64,000 nucleotides of DNA. Origin: Medicago truncatula. Its lineage: Eukaryota > Streptophyta > Magnoliopsida > Fabales > Fabaceae. A model generated the notes under the pieces. The model was not told the DNA's origin. It made no database searches and saw only the letters and a program-made list of their open reading frames with translations. The stretch covers positions 49,535,755 through 49,599,754 of the forward strand of contig NC_053048.1 of assembly GCF_003473485.1 (NCBI RefSeq), read 5' to 3'. A program made the position numbers and the translations under genes. Below are positions 46,350 to 58,610 of the stretch, one piece after another. Position 1 is the first letter of the stretch. Each line of letters starts with the position of its first letter.

Positions 46350-48046
46350 TATTGCAAAAGAGGATCTCGTGCTCCGAAACCTGTGTGCATTGTGATGTTA
46401 TGGCGAAAACGCATATGCACATTTTATTTGTCTGTGCAAAGGTTGTCAACCGTTGGGAGGTGGTGCAACTTAATGACATTATTCGCAATTCGCTTCGCAT
46501 CGCTAACGATTTTTTCACACTTTTATTTGAATTCTTTGATAGGATGACATCTAAACAACAATCTTCGGCCTCCCCAATCATTGTGCAACGAGCGAAGGAC
46601 TCCCTCAACGAATGACGTCATATGCAACAACACAAGCATCATGATCAGAATGTGCAACACACGGCTTTGTGGTCAAAGTCGTCGCCATCATACATGAAAT
46701 GTAACGTACATTGTGCGATATTCTACAACAATTCAGTTGTAGGCTACGATATTTGCTTATGTTTGGTATGTCGAACTTCTCCCACTACTCCCTCCTCCTC
46801 GTTGAGGCTGAAGCTTGGGGTCTTTTTGAGGCCATAAAATTTGCCTTAGCTAATGACATGACTTTTGTTATATTTGAGTATGATTGCAAAGTTATTGTTG
46901 ACATAGTGAACTCCTCTCAAATGCCCCAAAATGAGATTGGAGACATTCTCTCTAACGGCTTGTTTGGAAGAAGAGAAGAAGATGAGAGAGAGATATGGAC
47001 GAGAGAAGTTGGAGAGAAATGCTTCATTTCTCTAGTTTGGAGTAGGAGAGAAATTGAGACAATAGATTAAATTGGCTGGGACCCACACCTTTTTTGCATC
47101 TCCTCAAAACAGCAGAGAAACACGAGAGAGATAAATAATATCACTACTTTTCAATTTTTAGCCTTTTGTTTTCAATTTATCCTGTGCAAATTTACCACAA
47201 ACATACGTGACTATTTTACTTTTTTGTTAGTCAAGTGTAAGGTTTTTCTTAATTGTTGATCAAAACGAATCCATACATTTTTTTTATATAAGCCCTAGTT
47301 ATTGTCATTTTAAATCAGTAAAGTTGAATTAAAAAAACATTTATTTACATAAAATAAGTCAAGTTAAATTAATATGTATGAGAACATGAAATAATAATAA
47401 CAAACTACTATATGGTTGTTTGTGGCCTAACATTATTGTAACAGTTTCTTGGCAGCTCCCTTAAACACTACTTGTGCTTGAGGAGTTGTATGTTGTTTTT
47501 ATTTTTCTTAGCTTCTTCAAAAAAAACAAATTACTATATGAATTATTTTGCACAAAAAAAATACTGTAAATGGTATGTGTTAATTATTTACTAAAATAAT
47601 AATTAAATTAATTATGTAAATTATAACTAAAGTAAAAATTAAGTTATGTTGAAATAAAAAATCAATTTTAAATGCAAGGATATTTTTGTCTTTTTAAAAT
47701 CTAAACACACTTCTTTCTCTTCTATTTCTCTCTTCTTTCTCTTATATCAAACAACTCACCAAATCTACTCTATTTCTCTCTTTTCACATTCTCTCTCACC
47801 TATTTCTCTCTTCTCACTTTCTTCTCACAACCAAACACACCCTAAATGTAAGGATCTATTATCAACATCTCACACTAATTTTATCGTGAACCGTGTTATG
47901 AGGCAAGCAAATAAGGTTGTTCATTCTATAACCAGAGCATCCTTATCTAATCTTAACCCCCATATTTTTTATGATGTACCCTCTTACTTGTACTCTTTGA
48001 TTATTAATAAAATGATCTAAGTGTGCCTTTGCCAAAAAAAAAAAGA
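46350..48046 (+). mobile_element. 5'-truncated LINE with 19-bp target duplication, interrupted by a MITE
   Basis: ACTTAAAGATTAAATTGAT (46331-46349) recurs as ACTTGAAGATTAAATTGAT (48047-48065), a 19-bp target duplication with one change. Inside, reading along the plus strand, come a zinc-finger-like zf-RVT segment (CSETCVHCD, then HMHILFVCAKVV), an RNase H segment (EAEAWGLFEAIKFALAND, FEYDCKVIVDIV), and, after the MITE at 46956-47842, the domain's end (TNFIVNRVMRQANKVVHS) and a poly(A) tail (about 48034-48045). Some frame breaks lie before 46800. It is a dead 5'-truncated copy. Confidence 0.88.
46956..47842. mobile_element. Tourist-like (PIF/Harbinger) MITE, 887 bp, inside the LINE
   Basis: TAA flanks the element on both sides (46953-46955 and 47843-47845). 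The left end contains GGCTTGTTTGGAAG and the right end, reverse-complemented, GGGTGTGTTTGGTTG, resembling Tourist termini. The arms are rich in GAGAGA / CTCTCT. Removing the element restores the LINE RNase H frame to within a few residues. Confidence 0.75.
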
Positions 48047-48065
48047 CTTGAAGATTAAATTGATG

Positions 48066-49550
48066 AATTTAAAGAAAAGAAAACATGAAGACATCCTTAG
48101 ATTATGGGAGTTTGAATATGTTTCTCATTCAAATGCTTCTCAATGTAAAAATTCAATCTATAATAATACATGTAAAAATTGCTGTCTATAGAAATACAGG
48201 ATGAGGTGAGTGACATTGAGTTGCAAAGCTACGTTCGTGACATTTACTCTCCAAAATTAATGATTTTTAGCACATACAGCCGACAAGCGAAATGAGCATG
48301 ATAAATTTTTTTTTTGCCATATCAAATGCTACAAGAACTTTGACATATAATGACAAAAAACTTTGTAGGTAAAGGTCGAAAAACAATATTTTGACGGAAA
48401 AACTTGTTTTTCCTATGAAAGTTCGTCGTTCTAATAGCAGATAGTTTAAGGCTGCAATATTTTTAAGTTGTTGGATAATGTCTCAGAGTGTACCTACGAT
48501 CAATGACATATATTAAATTGCTTTCCTCACGACATTTTTCTGTTGGTAAAGATTTTGCAGTATTTTTTTCTATTTTTGTTAATAATAAAAAAATTCCAAT
48601 ATTTTTGTATACACCATCCACTATATTTTTTTATACGATGTATACATATCCACTATAATTATGAAACAAAATAAAACAAAATTTTAATTACATTAAAAAA
48701 GCTAACTAGTCTTACAAACATGTCAAAATACAAAATAGTTTAAAAATATATATATATCAACCTAAGAGCACCATAATATATATCTAAAAACATATAAAGT
48801 CATAAAAATCACAAAAGTTTCGTACAAAATTATATCATGGCTACTAAGTTTTCAAAATTAATTTACTCTGTTGAGATCAAACAAGTTTTTATTCTTTCTC
48901 TCTTCCATCTCAGGGAGTATGTGGACTTGAAGAATTTTTCTGCCTCTCTTCCATATATGATCATTTGTAAGTTTTTATAATTGTTATAAACTTATAATTT
49001 TTAAAATTGAGTTTCAAAAAATGTAAGACAAAAAAATAAGTTTTATTTTTCTAAAAAAATGAGTTTTTATATAAAAAAGGTATATTATTTTTTCAAAATT
49101 AGTCACTTCAATACCTATTTTTAATCAATGTCTGATTCGTCAAAAATTAACTTTTCAATCAAATGCCTTGACACAAAATATAACCAACAACACTCACGGT
49201 TAAGAAATCATAAATTAAACATACAAATCCATGTCCACCCAATATATCATAAAAAGATATCTAAAATAAAAATATAAAATTCATAAAACATCAACTTCTA
49301 TATGATTTTTAAATAAGATTTTTAATGTATGCAATGTTGCATTGAATAAAGATTATCAACTGCTCGCTTTTTCAATATAAAGAAAAAAACCAATAAAGAG
49401 CAATTGGTAAATATAAAGGTGAGCAATTTATAATATTTATTCTGTGCAGTATTGCACCTATTAGAAAAAATCATTGAATCATATATTATTTGAGAGTTGG
49501 TTCAAAACTAAACCTGCTTAAATTGGGATATCTCTTTTGTGTAGACACAA
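48066..49550. other. AT-rich intergenic region
   Basis: No gene, long frame or clear repeat recognised. It includes the presumed 3' UTR of the WRKY gene close to 49550. Confidence 0.5.
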
Positions 49551-50231
49551 CTAAGGGAATAATATACCACCATTAAGAAGGTTGAAATCGAGTAACAAAT
49601 CCTCCGACATAGCTACCATGTTTGGTATCATAATGTCATCATCATCAAAGCTTCCAATCAATTCTGATTTTGAATAAGAGATTCTTGATTCACCGGCTAA
49701 AACATGATCATTGTCGTTGTCCATCTCATCAAATTGTAGCATCATCCCGCTAGGTAAACCCAAGTTTCCAACATTTGCGGATGATTTGAATTCTCCAACA
49801 ACTGGTAAATGGCTCTCTGTAACTTTCGTTTCTAGACAAGGGACTTTTGATTTACCGGCGAGGACTTGAGCATTACTATTCTCTGAATGATCAAACTGCA
49901 ACATCGCCACATTAGGCGAACCCAAGTTTCTGACGTTTGAGGGAGATCCAGTGTCTCTGATAACGAGTAGTTTAGTCTTTGATGACTTGTTCTGGGTGGT
50001 TTCGTTGACAAAGTTTCGATTAACAACTGGTTTTTTATGGTTATGCATTCCTATATACCTCACAACAAAAGTGTTGTCTTCAGCTTTACTTTTTTCTACT
50101 TGTTTTTTTGCTAAACAATCTCCAGAAGTGCTACATTTGTAGTAACTCCTGCAAAATCATTGATTCACTGCTTCTATATCAAACATTCCTAAATTATAAC
50201 ATTTTAATATTTAGAATCACGCACACAACCC

Positions 50232-50291
<60 letters not shown>

Positions 50292-53200
50292 GAAAGCAAG
50301 ATTTTACATGTATGTGTCCATCAAACAATGAGCAGCAATCTTTTTTATTTCATACATACTGAAAAATACTATGAATGATGCACTTAATACAAAGGTATGT
50401 GTTTATTGTTAACATAAATATTAAGTGAAATATATAGACTTAAGAATGATGCATTTAGTATTAATAAAATGTTACATTGTAGAAGAAAAAAAAGTCAAAT
50501 CTAAATATATTTTGGGTCAGCACAAATATATATATTTTTTATTCTAATTGATCCGTAAAATAAAACATTTTTTTACTTTTGAGCCTTGTTGATTATGTAG
50601 AAAATTTAATTTTAATTCTTTATAATCAAGATTGCAATGACTATTACAAGGACCATTTTTAATAAAACAAATGTGGTATGTATAATTATAGTGACTTAAA
50701 ATATATTTTTTTAACAAAGATTAAAAGTGTAATGGTGTGGGCCTAAGCACTCTAATCAAAATGACGATTGGATTGGGTTAATGGACACAAATCCAAAGTG
50801 GTTGACGTGGCACTAAAACTACTCTCAAATCTTAATGTCATCCCTAAGATATACTCATATAGATAGAAAGATTATATAAGACCAGGCGCATCTCCTCCAA
50901 TATTGCCCATCATGGGGACCTATTAGACTCACAGGCACGCCTCCGCTCCGCCAATCTTGAGTATAAAGAGTACAGTGTAACGCACTATTTTATTATTTAT
51001 TTATTTTATCGAGTTTAGTGTCTTTTTGTATAATTTATTTGAATAATTGTGATGTGTTATATGTTGGTAATTATTAGTAGTTATTATTAAACATTTTTAG
51101 TGAGGGAATTTAATTAAAATAAATATATGAGGCATAAGGGCAGATTTTTATTTTTATTTTAACAAGCCAAAATGAAATTATATTACCAAAAACGATAGCA
51201 ATCTCTTAGCACAAGGTGTGCATAAAAGACTACTACCAATATACAATGAACTAAAACAAGAGGAAAAATGATTATCCAATGCCCAAACAAGCTAAAGGAC
51301 ATGACCACCACATATGAGTTCCAAAAACAAAAGTGGCATTTTTAGCTTTAAGCCACACTAACGATAACAACTTAATTTTATCAAGCAATCTAGGAGCCTC
51401 GGTTACAACATTTTTAAACAAACGATTATTACGCTCACTCCAAATCACCCAAGTAGTCAAAAGCCAGATTAACTGAAGAAACTATCGCCTAACTTTGGCA
51501 AAACCTGATAAACAAGTGAAAAGGGCAGAATTGGAATAAGGAAGATTATGTAGGTTTAAAATAAGAGAGGTTAGGAATAGAGAGTCAGAACACGTAGAAC
51601 AGTTTTGGGAGAAAGTGAGAAGTCAGAGAAGAGAAGAGAAGAGTTTTGTGAGAAGAAGTGGAAAGCTTGTAGAATTCAGAATTTAACCAATCTAAGGTAA
51701 GGGTGAGACTAATCTTCTTTAATCATAAATATATAATTCTGAAAAAGGGTTTAATCTTGTAGTTGTTGATAATTTTGTTGTTATAGAAGTTAGGTTTAAA
51801 TTGAAATTTGATTGTTGAAAGTGTACGTAATCCAATGAATTAACATAGAAATTGATGTTCAGGTTGTAGAATAACAATAGGTAATGTTTCCTATCAAATT
51901 TGAAATTTGGGTAGTTGAAACTGGGGTTTCTAGGTGAAAAACAGTTTTTCTATCCGTAGAGCTGTCTGTCATCGCTTGCCACAGCGAGTGTCCTTGTTCG
52001 CCTCGCGAACTGTTCAGTGATGAAAATAGTGATTTTGTAGAAATGATATTTTGGTCCAAGTTTTATATGAATTTGAGTGCCTTTTCATGTTTAGAAATGT
52101 TCAGACAAGTTTTGGAATCAAATTTGGACATTGGGAAGTTAAAATTGGGATTTTTGAGTGAAAAGTATTAAGTTCCCGAGAGCTACCTGTTCTAACTCGC
52201 CACGACGAGTGACTTGGTCGCCAAGGCGAGTAGTTCAGATGTGAGCTCGCCACGGTGAGTGTTAGTGCTCGCCTCGCGAATTGCTCAGTGGCAGCCTGCC
52301 TTGTTTCGTGTTCTTGCGTCTGTTTCACACGTTTTTGTTTTGAGTTGGTCTTTGGTGTAAACATGAAAGTTGTTGATAACTGTGTTATCTTTCCAGTAGC
52401 CTTGGTTTGACGTAAAAAATATTTTGTGGATAATTTAATATGTTTTTACAAAGATGTATGATGAATTATTGCTATTAAATATGATGTTTATATGATGTTA
52501 TTCATGTTAATGAATTGTGAGATTATGATGTGAAGTTGATGTTGATGTTGTTGCATCTAGTTGTGTCATTGCATAATCATTGTCAAACAAAGGGGGTTGT
52601 AGCCTGTCAAGCCGAATCACGACAATAGCGAAGGGAGCTGTAGCTCTGTTGTTTATAAGCAAAGGAGGTTGTAGCCTGCCAAAGCATAATTGCGGCATTA
52701 GCGAAGGGAGTTGTAGCTCTGTTGGTACCACATGCATTTGTTGAGTCGTTGTTGTTGCATTGTTGCGCGAAGTATATTGATTATTGTAGTTGGAATTATG
52801 TGAAGCATTGTTGTTGATAAATTGTTGCTGTTTTATGTTGTTAAATTCTTTTACATGAATTATTGCTTATTATTATTGAATGTGAAATCTCACCCATTTT
52901 GTTTGAATGTTGCCTCTACGTGGGTAACGTGCAGATAACCAGGAGTAACCGCTGATGTGAGATTATTCCTCGTGTCGTCATAGGTGTCATGCTCTAATAC
53001 GTAACAGGATGAGGATGTTTACGTGTTTTGTTTTTCCTTTGTTATGTATCTTTCTATAACTTGATGTTGGACCACTTTTAGGTGGATTTTATTTATGATG
53101 TTGATGTTGAGGCCTTAGTGCCAATTATTGTTTAAATATTTAATATTTTCCGCTGCGACATTAGTTGGAATTATTGAAAGCATTTGTTTTAAATAAGAGT

Positions 53201-55585
53201 GGATTTTAACTCTATTTACATTTACTGATATTTGAAGAACGAAATGTGACATCTTGTTGTGATGAACTCTGTTTTGTTTTATATTATTATATGTTGGGAA
53301 AACGGGGTGTTACATATAGTCTCATAACGGATATCCAGACATAGCTGCAACAAACATTTGAGTGAAACTAGAAATAACTAGAGTGTCACTGTTCTCATAT
53401 CTCACTCAAACTCTGCTTACACCCTTCCTAACTTTAACATAATAGTATTTTTATAGTAGCCCACCCCACCATACTCCCATCCCCGGGCCGCACTTTGGAG
53501 AATGATCATACAAGGAAAGGCACAGAGATCAAATCACCAAGTCATGTGATCAACCATGAATTCATACAATAACAAAAAAAAAATTATGATACCTATTTAC
53601 ATATACCAAAAACGTATTAAAAACAAGGTTTAATTAATATTACATTGAAAATATAAAGTGACATCCATTTATAGGGATGGCAATACGGGCCAGCCCGTCC
53701 CGTTTAGGATAAATCCACCATACATTAAACAATGTCATGTAAACTAAAATCAGTTCAATTTTACCCATTTTAAGGATATTTAAATAAAAATCTTTGTTTT
53801 TAGAAATTAAGATAAGAAAGAAACTAATATAACATATCATGGCTTCAAAAAAGAAGAAAGGAAGAAATTAGCATATCAACAACATTAAGTTCACTCAACA
53901 CAAACAACAACTAAGATAAATGTGCAACAAAGCTTACCTTAAACCTAAGTAAACAGAGCAAATCAAACTCAGACCGAGAGTGTAAATTAAAAATTCGGCT
54001 ACTAATAGTAAAAAAAATAAAGTTTAGTAAGCCTGCGGGCCACTCGCCCCACCCCGCTATGACCCGCTTTTTTAGCGGGTTTAACAGAGACGAGCCAACT
54101 AGAGAGATGGGCTCAAAATCTCACCCAGTCCGCCTAAAATGACGGGTTGAACAGGCTGGCTCGACGGGTTGGGCGCGTTTTGCCACCCGTATCCATTTCG
54201 TAAAAAACTTTTGTTTTGCAAATGTATCGCTCGTTATGAAAATAAAGTAGCAATTTTTTATGTTTTCAAAATTGAAATATAAACACACCCACGACTAAGA
54301 CCACATCAGTTCCATTTTACCACAATTACGTGCAATTGCAAAGATCACGTGCCTACAACCAGTATCTAAAACCCCATGCATATGCATGTGTGTACCAGGC
54401 AACAAAATTATTATTTTTAAATGAGAGAAAAGAAAAACATGTCAAAGTTAGAGTTTCGAATGTGAAACAACCTTGGATGTTCAGACCCTTTGATAGGTTT
54501 TTGTCCGTATTTCCTCCATGCCCATGGATCTTCTTCGAGCTTATCTTCATTCATACAAAACTCCATTACCATGTCATTAGATCTTCTGTAAAAAAACGAA
54601 ATGTAGCGGTTTTAGGTCACATGGAATCATGTTATGTAAAATTATTGCAATTATTTTGACATAACAGATAAAAATTTTACCTTTTTCTTGAATTGGGTTT
54701 ATGTGGATGTGTATATGGTAAAACCCTAGAAGTAGTTCGAGGAACTGGAATTGGTGGTTGATTTTGTTCTCTTGAGGGTTGGTTTAGAACTGATGGATGG
54801 TTGTTTGCACGATCAAAATGAGCGGTTGTTATGTCAACGCAGGCAATGGTTTTGAGAGCAAACACTTGATTATTGTGATCTGGTTGAATATGTTGTTGTT
54901 GGATAAACATTGAGAAATCAGAAAATGTAGTATTTTGATTGGTTCCAAGAACAGTAGACATGGTAGGTGTGGTGGTGAATGGCGTGTGGATAATGGTTGT
55001 GGGTTTGGGTGTAGTGAACGTGGTGGTATTACTGACAGGAGTAATTGTGGTGGGGGTGGTGGGAGTAGTGAATGTGGGGGTCGGGTTAATAGTGATGGGA
55101 TTGAAGTTGAGCATAATTTTTTCTAGCTCAGTGAGATAATTTGGTTGCACCAGTTGATGTTCTACGGGTATTGGAAAATCAAAACGGATGGAATTTTGAT
55201 CAGATCCCTGAACACTAGTGTTAGTGAGTGTAGCGGTGGTGGTGATGTGGGTGGGGATGGTGGGGGTAATGGTAGTCAGAGTAGTGGGGGTAGGGATAGT
55301 TGTGGTGGGTGTGGGGACGACGGTGGTTGGAATCGAGTTGAATATCAATTTTTCTAGATCTATGAAGTCATTTGGTCTAGGTGGGGTAAATGGGAATGAG
55401 TTATTTTCATCATTAAAGGTAAAACTATCAAAGTAAGATGATGTGGTGTTTTGAGGGGATATGGTGTTATTGTAGGGGATGGTTGTGGTTGGCGGCGGAG
55501 TTTCAAAATTTGTAGTAGGTTGAGCCAATGTGGTGGCTTTGCACCTACGCACAATGGAAAATAGATCCCAATCATCATTATCCAT
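49551..55585 (-). CDS. WRKY transcription factor, group II (IIe-like), with a 4.3-kb intron
   Basis: WRKY proteins bind W-box DNA (TTGACC/T) and often act in defence and stress responses. Three exons join in one frame (538 codons plus stop): 55585-54681, 54585-54472, 50148-49551. The N-terminus [17 protein letters not shown] resembles the start of WRKY22/27/29-like proteins. Residues 75-143 and 153-232 are two related modules ((D/E)LEK(L/I)..N then Thr/Pro-rich repeats, then DQNS.. or NQNT..). The single WRKY domain has [18 protein letters not shown] (323-340), interrupted by the usual PR-position intron, then [20 protein letters not shown] and HNH; zinc ligands are C345, C351, H375 and H377 (C-X5-C-X23-HxH). 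The tail has a second tandem pair, (N)LG.P...MLQFD.. then VLAG(K/E)S. Intron 2 (50149-54471) contains a solo LTR, a LINE and a MITE. All junctions are GT..AG and keep the frame. Confidence 0.88.
50221..50290. repeat. Compound (CA)n(TA)n microsatellite in WRKY intron 2
   Basis: A run of CA dinucleotides passes directly into about 18 TA dinucleotides. It lies just upstream of WRKY exon 3 and is likely to vary in length. Confidence 0.9.
50976..53314 (+). mobile_element. Solo LTR of a Gypsy-like retrotransposon, in WRKY intron 2
   Basis: The block starts TGTAACGCACTATTT and ends GGGGTGTTACA, typical TG..CA LTR ends whose termini are near inverted copies. TACAG (50971-50975) and TATAG (53315-53319) look like a 5-bp target duplication with one change. 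Without the nested LINE the LTR would be about 1.95 kb. There is no internal domain or second LTR. Inside are patterned blocks such as GGTTGTAGCCTG and GAAGGGAG(C/T)TGTAGCTCT, which alternate twice, and repeated CTCGCC(T/A)CG pieces. The Gypsy assignment rests on size and ends only. Confidence 0.78.
51145..51520 (-). mobile_element. 5'-truncated LINE fragment nested in the solo LTR
   Basis: AAGGGCAGA flanks the fragment on both sides (51136-51144 and 51521-51529). The left edge is T-rich, so the tail of the minus-strand element is there. On the minus strand 51272-51460 encodes the end of a LINE-type polyprotein region ([31 protein letters not shown]). Confidence 0.85.
53671..54190. mobile_element. 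hAT-like MITE, 520 bp, in WRKY intron 2
   Basis: Ends are ATAGGGATGGCAATACGGGC and, reverse-complemented, ACGGGTGGCAAAACGCGCCC. ATCCATTT flanks both sides (53663-53670 and 54191-54198), an 8-bp target duplication typical of hAT elements. The arms are GC-rich (GGGCCAGCCCGTCCCG, GACGGGTTGGGCG). Confidence 0.87.
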
Positions 55586-55743
55586 GGGAGTATCTATGAA
55601 TTAAATCTCCATAAAACCACAATCTGATCACAATTGAGGAACAAAAATTGTGTTCGATGATTTTTTTTTTCTTTATTTAAGTAAATTCGTGGAGAGTATA
55701 AAGACTAATGGGAGAAGATGAAATCAAAGACACAAAAAAAATG

Positions 55744-55749
55744 TTGACT
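55744..55749 (+). promoter_or_regulatory. W-box (TTGACT) upstream of the WRKY gene
   Basis: A TTGACT hexamer lies about 160 bp upstream of the WRKY start codon, on the opposite strand. WRKY genes are often controlled by WRKY factors, themselves included. One short match could be chance. Confidence 0.35.
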
Positions 55750-56079
55750 TTTTGAAAAAAAACCTAGAAAAAGATGTTAAGATATCGAGAGGAGGGGTGG
55801 GGGAGCAAGCAAATGTGATGGTAGAGCATGACCAATTGAAGACTTCCTAACTATTTATATGAAGAAAAATAATATTTTATACAAAAAAAATATATAAAAT
55901 TGTAAATGTTAAAATTATATGTGATTTTATTTTATGTTATTATTATTTTGCTCATATAATATATAACGGAAAAAATACTACGAGTTTTATCAATTAGTAG
56001 TGAACCATTAAAACTATGTTAAGACATTGAGAAAGACACATAGATAGAGGGAGAGGGAGAAAAATATAAAGTTTGATGG

Positions 56080-56085
56080 TTGACC
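56080..56085 (+). promoter_or_regulatory. W-box (TTGACC) upstream of the WRKY gene
   Basis: A TTGACC hexamer lies about 495 bp upstream of the WRKY start. Together with the TTGACT at 55744 it fits possible WRKY-family regulation, but short motifs are frequent. Confidence 0.3.
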
Positions 56086-57752
56086 GTGTTTAAAGTTAAA
56101 GACTTTTTAATTAGAAAAAAGGTTTGATATTTTCAAAGACAAATGTAATTGTTAAAATTATATGTGATTTATTTTATTCTATTTATTTTCTCACCCCATT
56201 ATTATTATTATTATATAACAAAACAATAATTATGAGTTTTTAATCATGTTCCAATCACTAATTTAGTTGATTAGATTCATTTAGAGTTAAATTTTTTTTT
56301 AGAGATGTATACAAAACTGTGCGTGTTTGGAATCACCTTGAGATTGACAAAATCACGATGACACCATAATTTTGTTGAAACTTTAAAGTGTAGTTTTTTT
56401 AGGATTAAGACGATTTATTATGACTTCGTTAAACTCGCCATTAACCATGTGTTTGTCATAAAAAATATAATATGATTTAAAATTTTGAATTTTATGATTT
56501 AAATATTAGATAGTGTAAGCTATATTTTCATAAAATAAAGCGATTCCCGTTGCCATTTTATTTTCTTTCCCAATGCATTCTAGGATTGATTTCAATGATT
56601 CTTCTTAAGGGTCAAACAAAACTCACCCCCCTTTTATTAACTTTGGTATTATGTCAAAAATGAAATCAACTAAAAAGTGGCAGCCACATGAGAAATAATG
56701 AAATATGATGCTGCTTTCATTAAATATCAATAGTCACACACATTTTGTACTTTGATTTGAAGAGTTATCATTTGCTTTCCACGTGCGGGAAAACTTAGTT
56801 TTTAAAAAAGTCAATCTAAATCTTAAAAGGATTTATACGAGTCAACGAGTATTTATTACAGTTTGTCGTGAACCATGTTTTATGCCGGGCATGTTTTCCA
56901 TTTGTGTCACAAACTTGCATTTTGTCTTGCTTTCTAAATTTAATGCACAAATTTAATGATATTTGTGGTAACTCTCACTTTTAAATGTATTTTTATTTTT
57001 ATGATTTTTTTTTCTTTTTCAAACAATAGAGCAAATATATTGTATTATTCATCTAGAAGAACCAGATTTTTTATTAAAAAATGTTCTTATTCCCAAAATA
57101 AGCTTTATTATTTTTAAAATGACTCAAAAAATAAGTTCATAATTCGTGAGTTTTAGGTTACACGGGTTTTGTTCCTTATATATTTCTCAAATTTCGTTTT
57201 TAATCCTTTTAACAAATTTCAACAAATTTCGGTCATCCAAATGTTTACCCTCATTTAGGTCCCTATTTTAAAGTCAATTCACGTGTACCTTTAATATTTT
57301 TGAATCAATTTTTACAAAAATGTTTAGAATATTATAACAATCAATCGCACTAAAATTTATAATTTTTTTAAGAATATATAAATTAAATATGAATTTTTAA
57401 GCACTAATAACTTAAAATTCATATTTAAAAAAAAAGTAAAATTCATATTAAATTGATCACTTGTTAACAAAAAAATTTGCACATGAGATTTCTATAATGT
57501 GTCAAACATGATTGCAAATAGTAAATCAAAATTTTGAACGATACATGCAAGTTTGCATAAAAGTAAGAACCAAAAGTGGCAGCAATAAATATTTAAGGGA
57601 CTATATTTAATTTCATTGAATTAAATAAGTATAATTATTGGAGACACTCTTGTAAAGAGTGTCACTTTTCATCCTAATCAATTTTGAAAATCAATTAAAT
57701 AATCTGAAATCAACTTAAACCCATAAATCATATATTGTAATTGATATGAAGG

Positions 57753-58610
57753 TGTTGTTTTTGATTTTAAAATTACGACGGAGCTTTTGAAACTATTACC
57801 GGGGTGAGTCACGACCAGGTCGCTTTCTTTAAGACGTTTCGCGGCACTACCTAAGTTGTGCAAGGTAGACTAGCAACCGCGCCGTCTCCAGGATAAAACA
57901 GCCCAGATTCTAACTGTAAAATTAAAGGCTGCACTGCCAGAAATCTCTCGAGAATAACACCTCAATATGGTTTCGAAAAACCATTCAAATATGGTTCGTA
58001 GACCACTCGAGAAACCAAAGAAGGAGGAGGAAAAGAACGGTTCGTCAACACAAACCGAGGGAGATGAGAAGGGGAGAAAACCAGAGAAGAGGATTCGATT
58101 CTCGGTTTTGGAGTGAAGAATCCCATTCCCGAGTTCTCTATTTATAGAGAGGTTTCGACCTCGTTTTCTCCGCCGACCCGGTTCGCGACCCGGCAAACTC
58201 AGCCCACGACCCACGTAACGGTAACCACGACGCGGAAACGTGGAGCAGAAGCTTGCGCGTGTGAAAAACGTGTGAGACTTGGTCCTCCGCGTGCGGGAAT
58301 CTCGGAGAGCAAATAAAATTAATTTTTATTTTCTGAGCACCAAAAAAAAAAAAAATTCTATAGGGCCCAGCCCGGTCAGTTGGACGGCGGCGTCGTCGTC
58401 GCAAAAGTGGGTACCCCAAGGGCACACCCTTGGAAGTGATTTCCCACATATATAAACACTACTAGAGTGTGTGATCTACCCAATGTGGGACATAAAATTT
58501 TCAATTCACACTTTACACTAGTTTCTACATCCTTGTGTTTACATTTCAAAGTCTCCACATAACAACTAGTATACTCCAAGTTTTTGCCAATATACACTAG
58601 TGTTCCAACA
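57753..58610 (-). mobile_element. Solo LTR of a Copia-like retrotransposon, 858 bp
   Basis: GAAGG flanks the block on both sides (57748-57752 and 58611-58615), a perfect 5-bp target duplication. On the minus strand the LTR starts TGTTGGAACACTAGTG and ends AAACAACA. A TATA box (TATAAATAGAG, minus strand near 58148-58138) lies in the middle, so the element pointed leftwards. The TATA-downstream part is GC-rich. There is no second LTR or internal domain. Confidence 0.87.

Larger units (their letters stand above)
55586..57752. other. WRKY upstream region and AT-rich intergenic DNA
   Basis: Besides the two W-boxes, I see a purine-rich GAGAGAGGG stretch near 55790-55815 and again near 56045-56060. 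At about 57170-57600 there are TTTTTAATCC / GGGACTAT pieces that may be a worn MITE. No gene. Confidence 0.45.

Noticed and set aside
49551-50063. A stand-alone 170-residue acidic protein
   Set aside because: The frame is open further upstream to a splice acceptor at 50148, giving the zinc-binding half of a WRKY domain that joins in frame with WRKYGQK at 54472-54585.
54935-55436. Plus-strand Gly/Val-rich frames
   Set aside because: They are the antisense of the Thr/Pro-rich repeats of WRKY exon 1.
57870-58449. Arg-rich frames of 100-114 codons
   Set aside because: They lie inside the Copia-like solo LTR, whose GC-rich leader lacks stops by chance.
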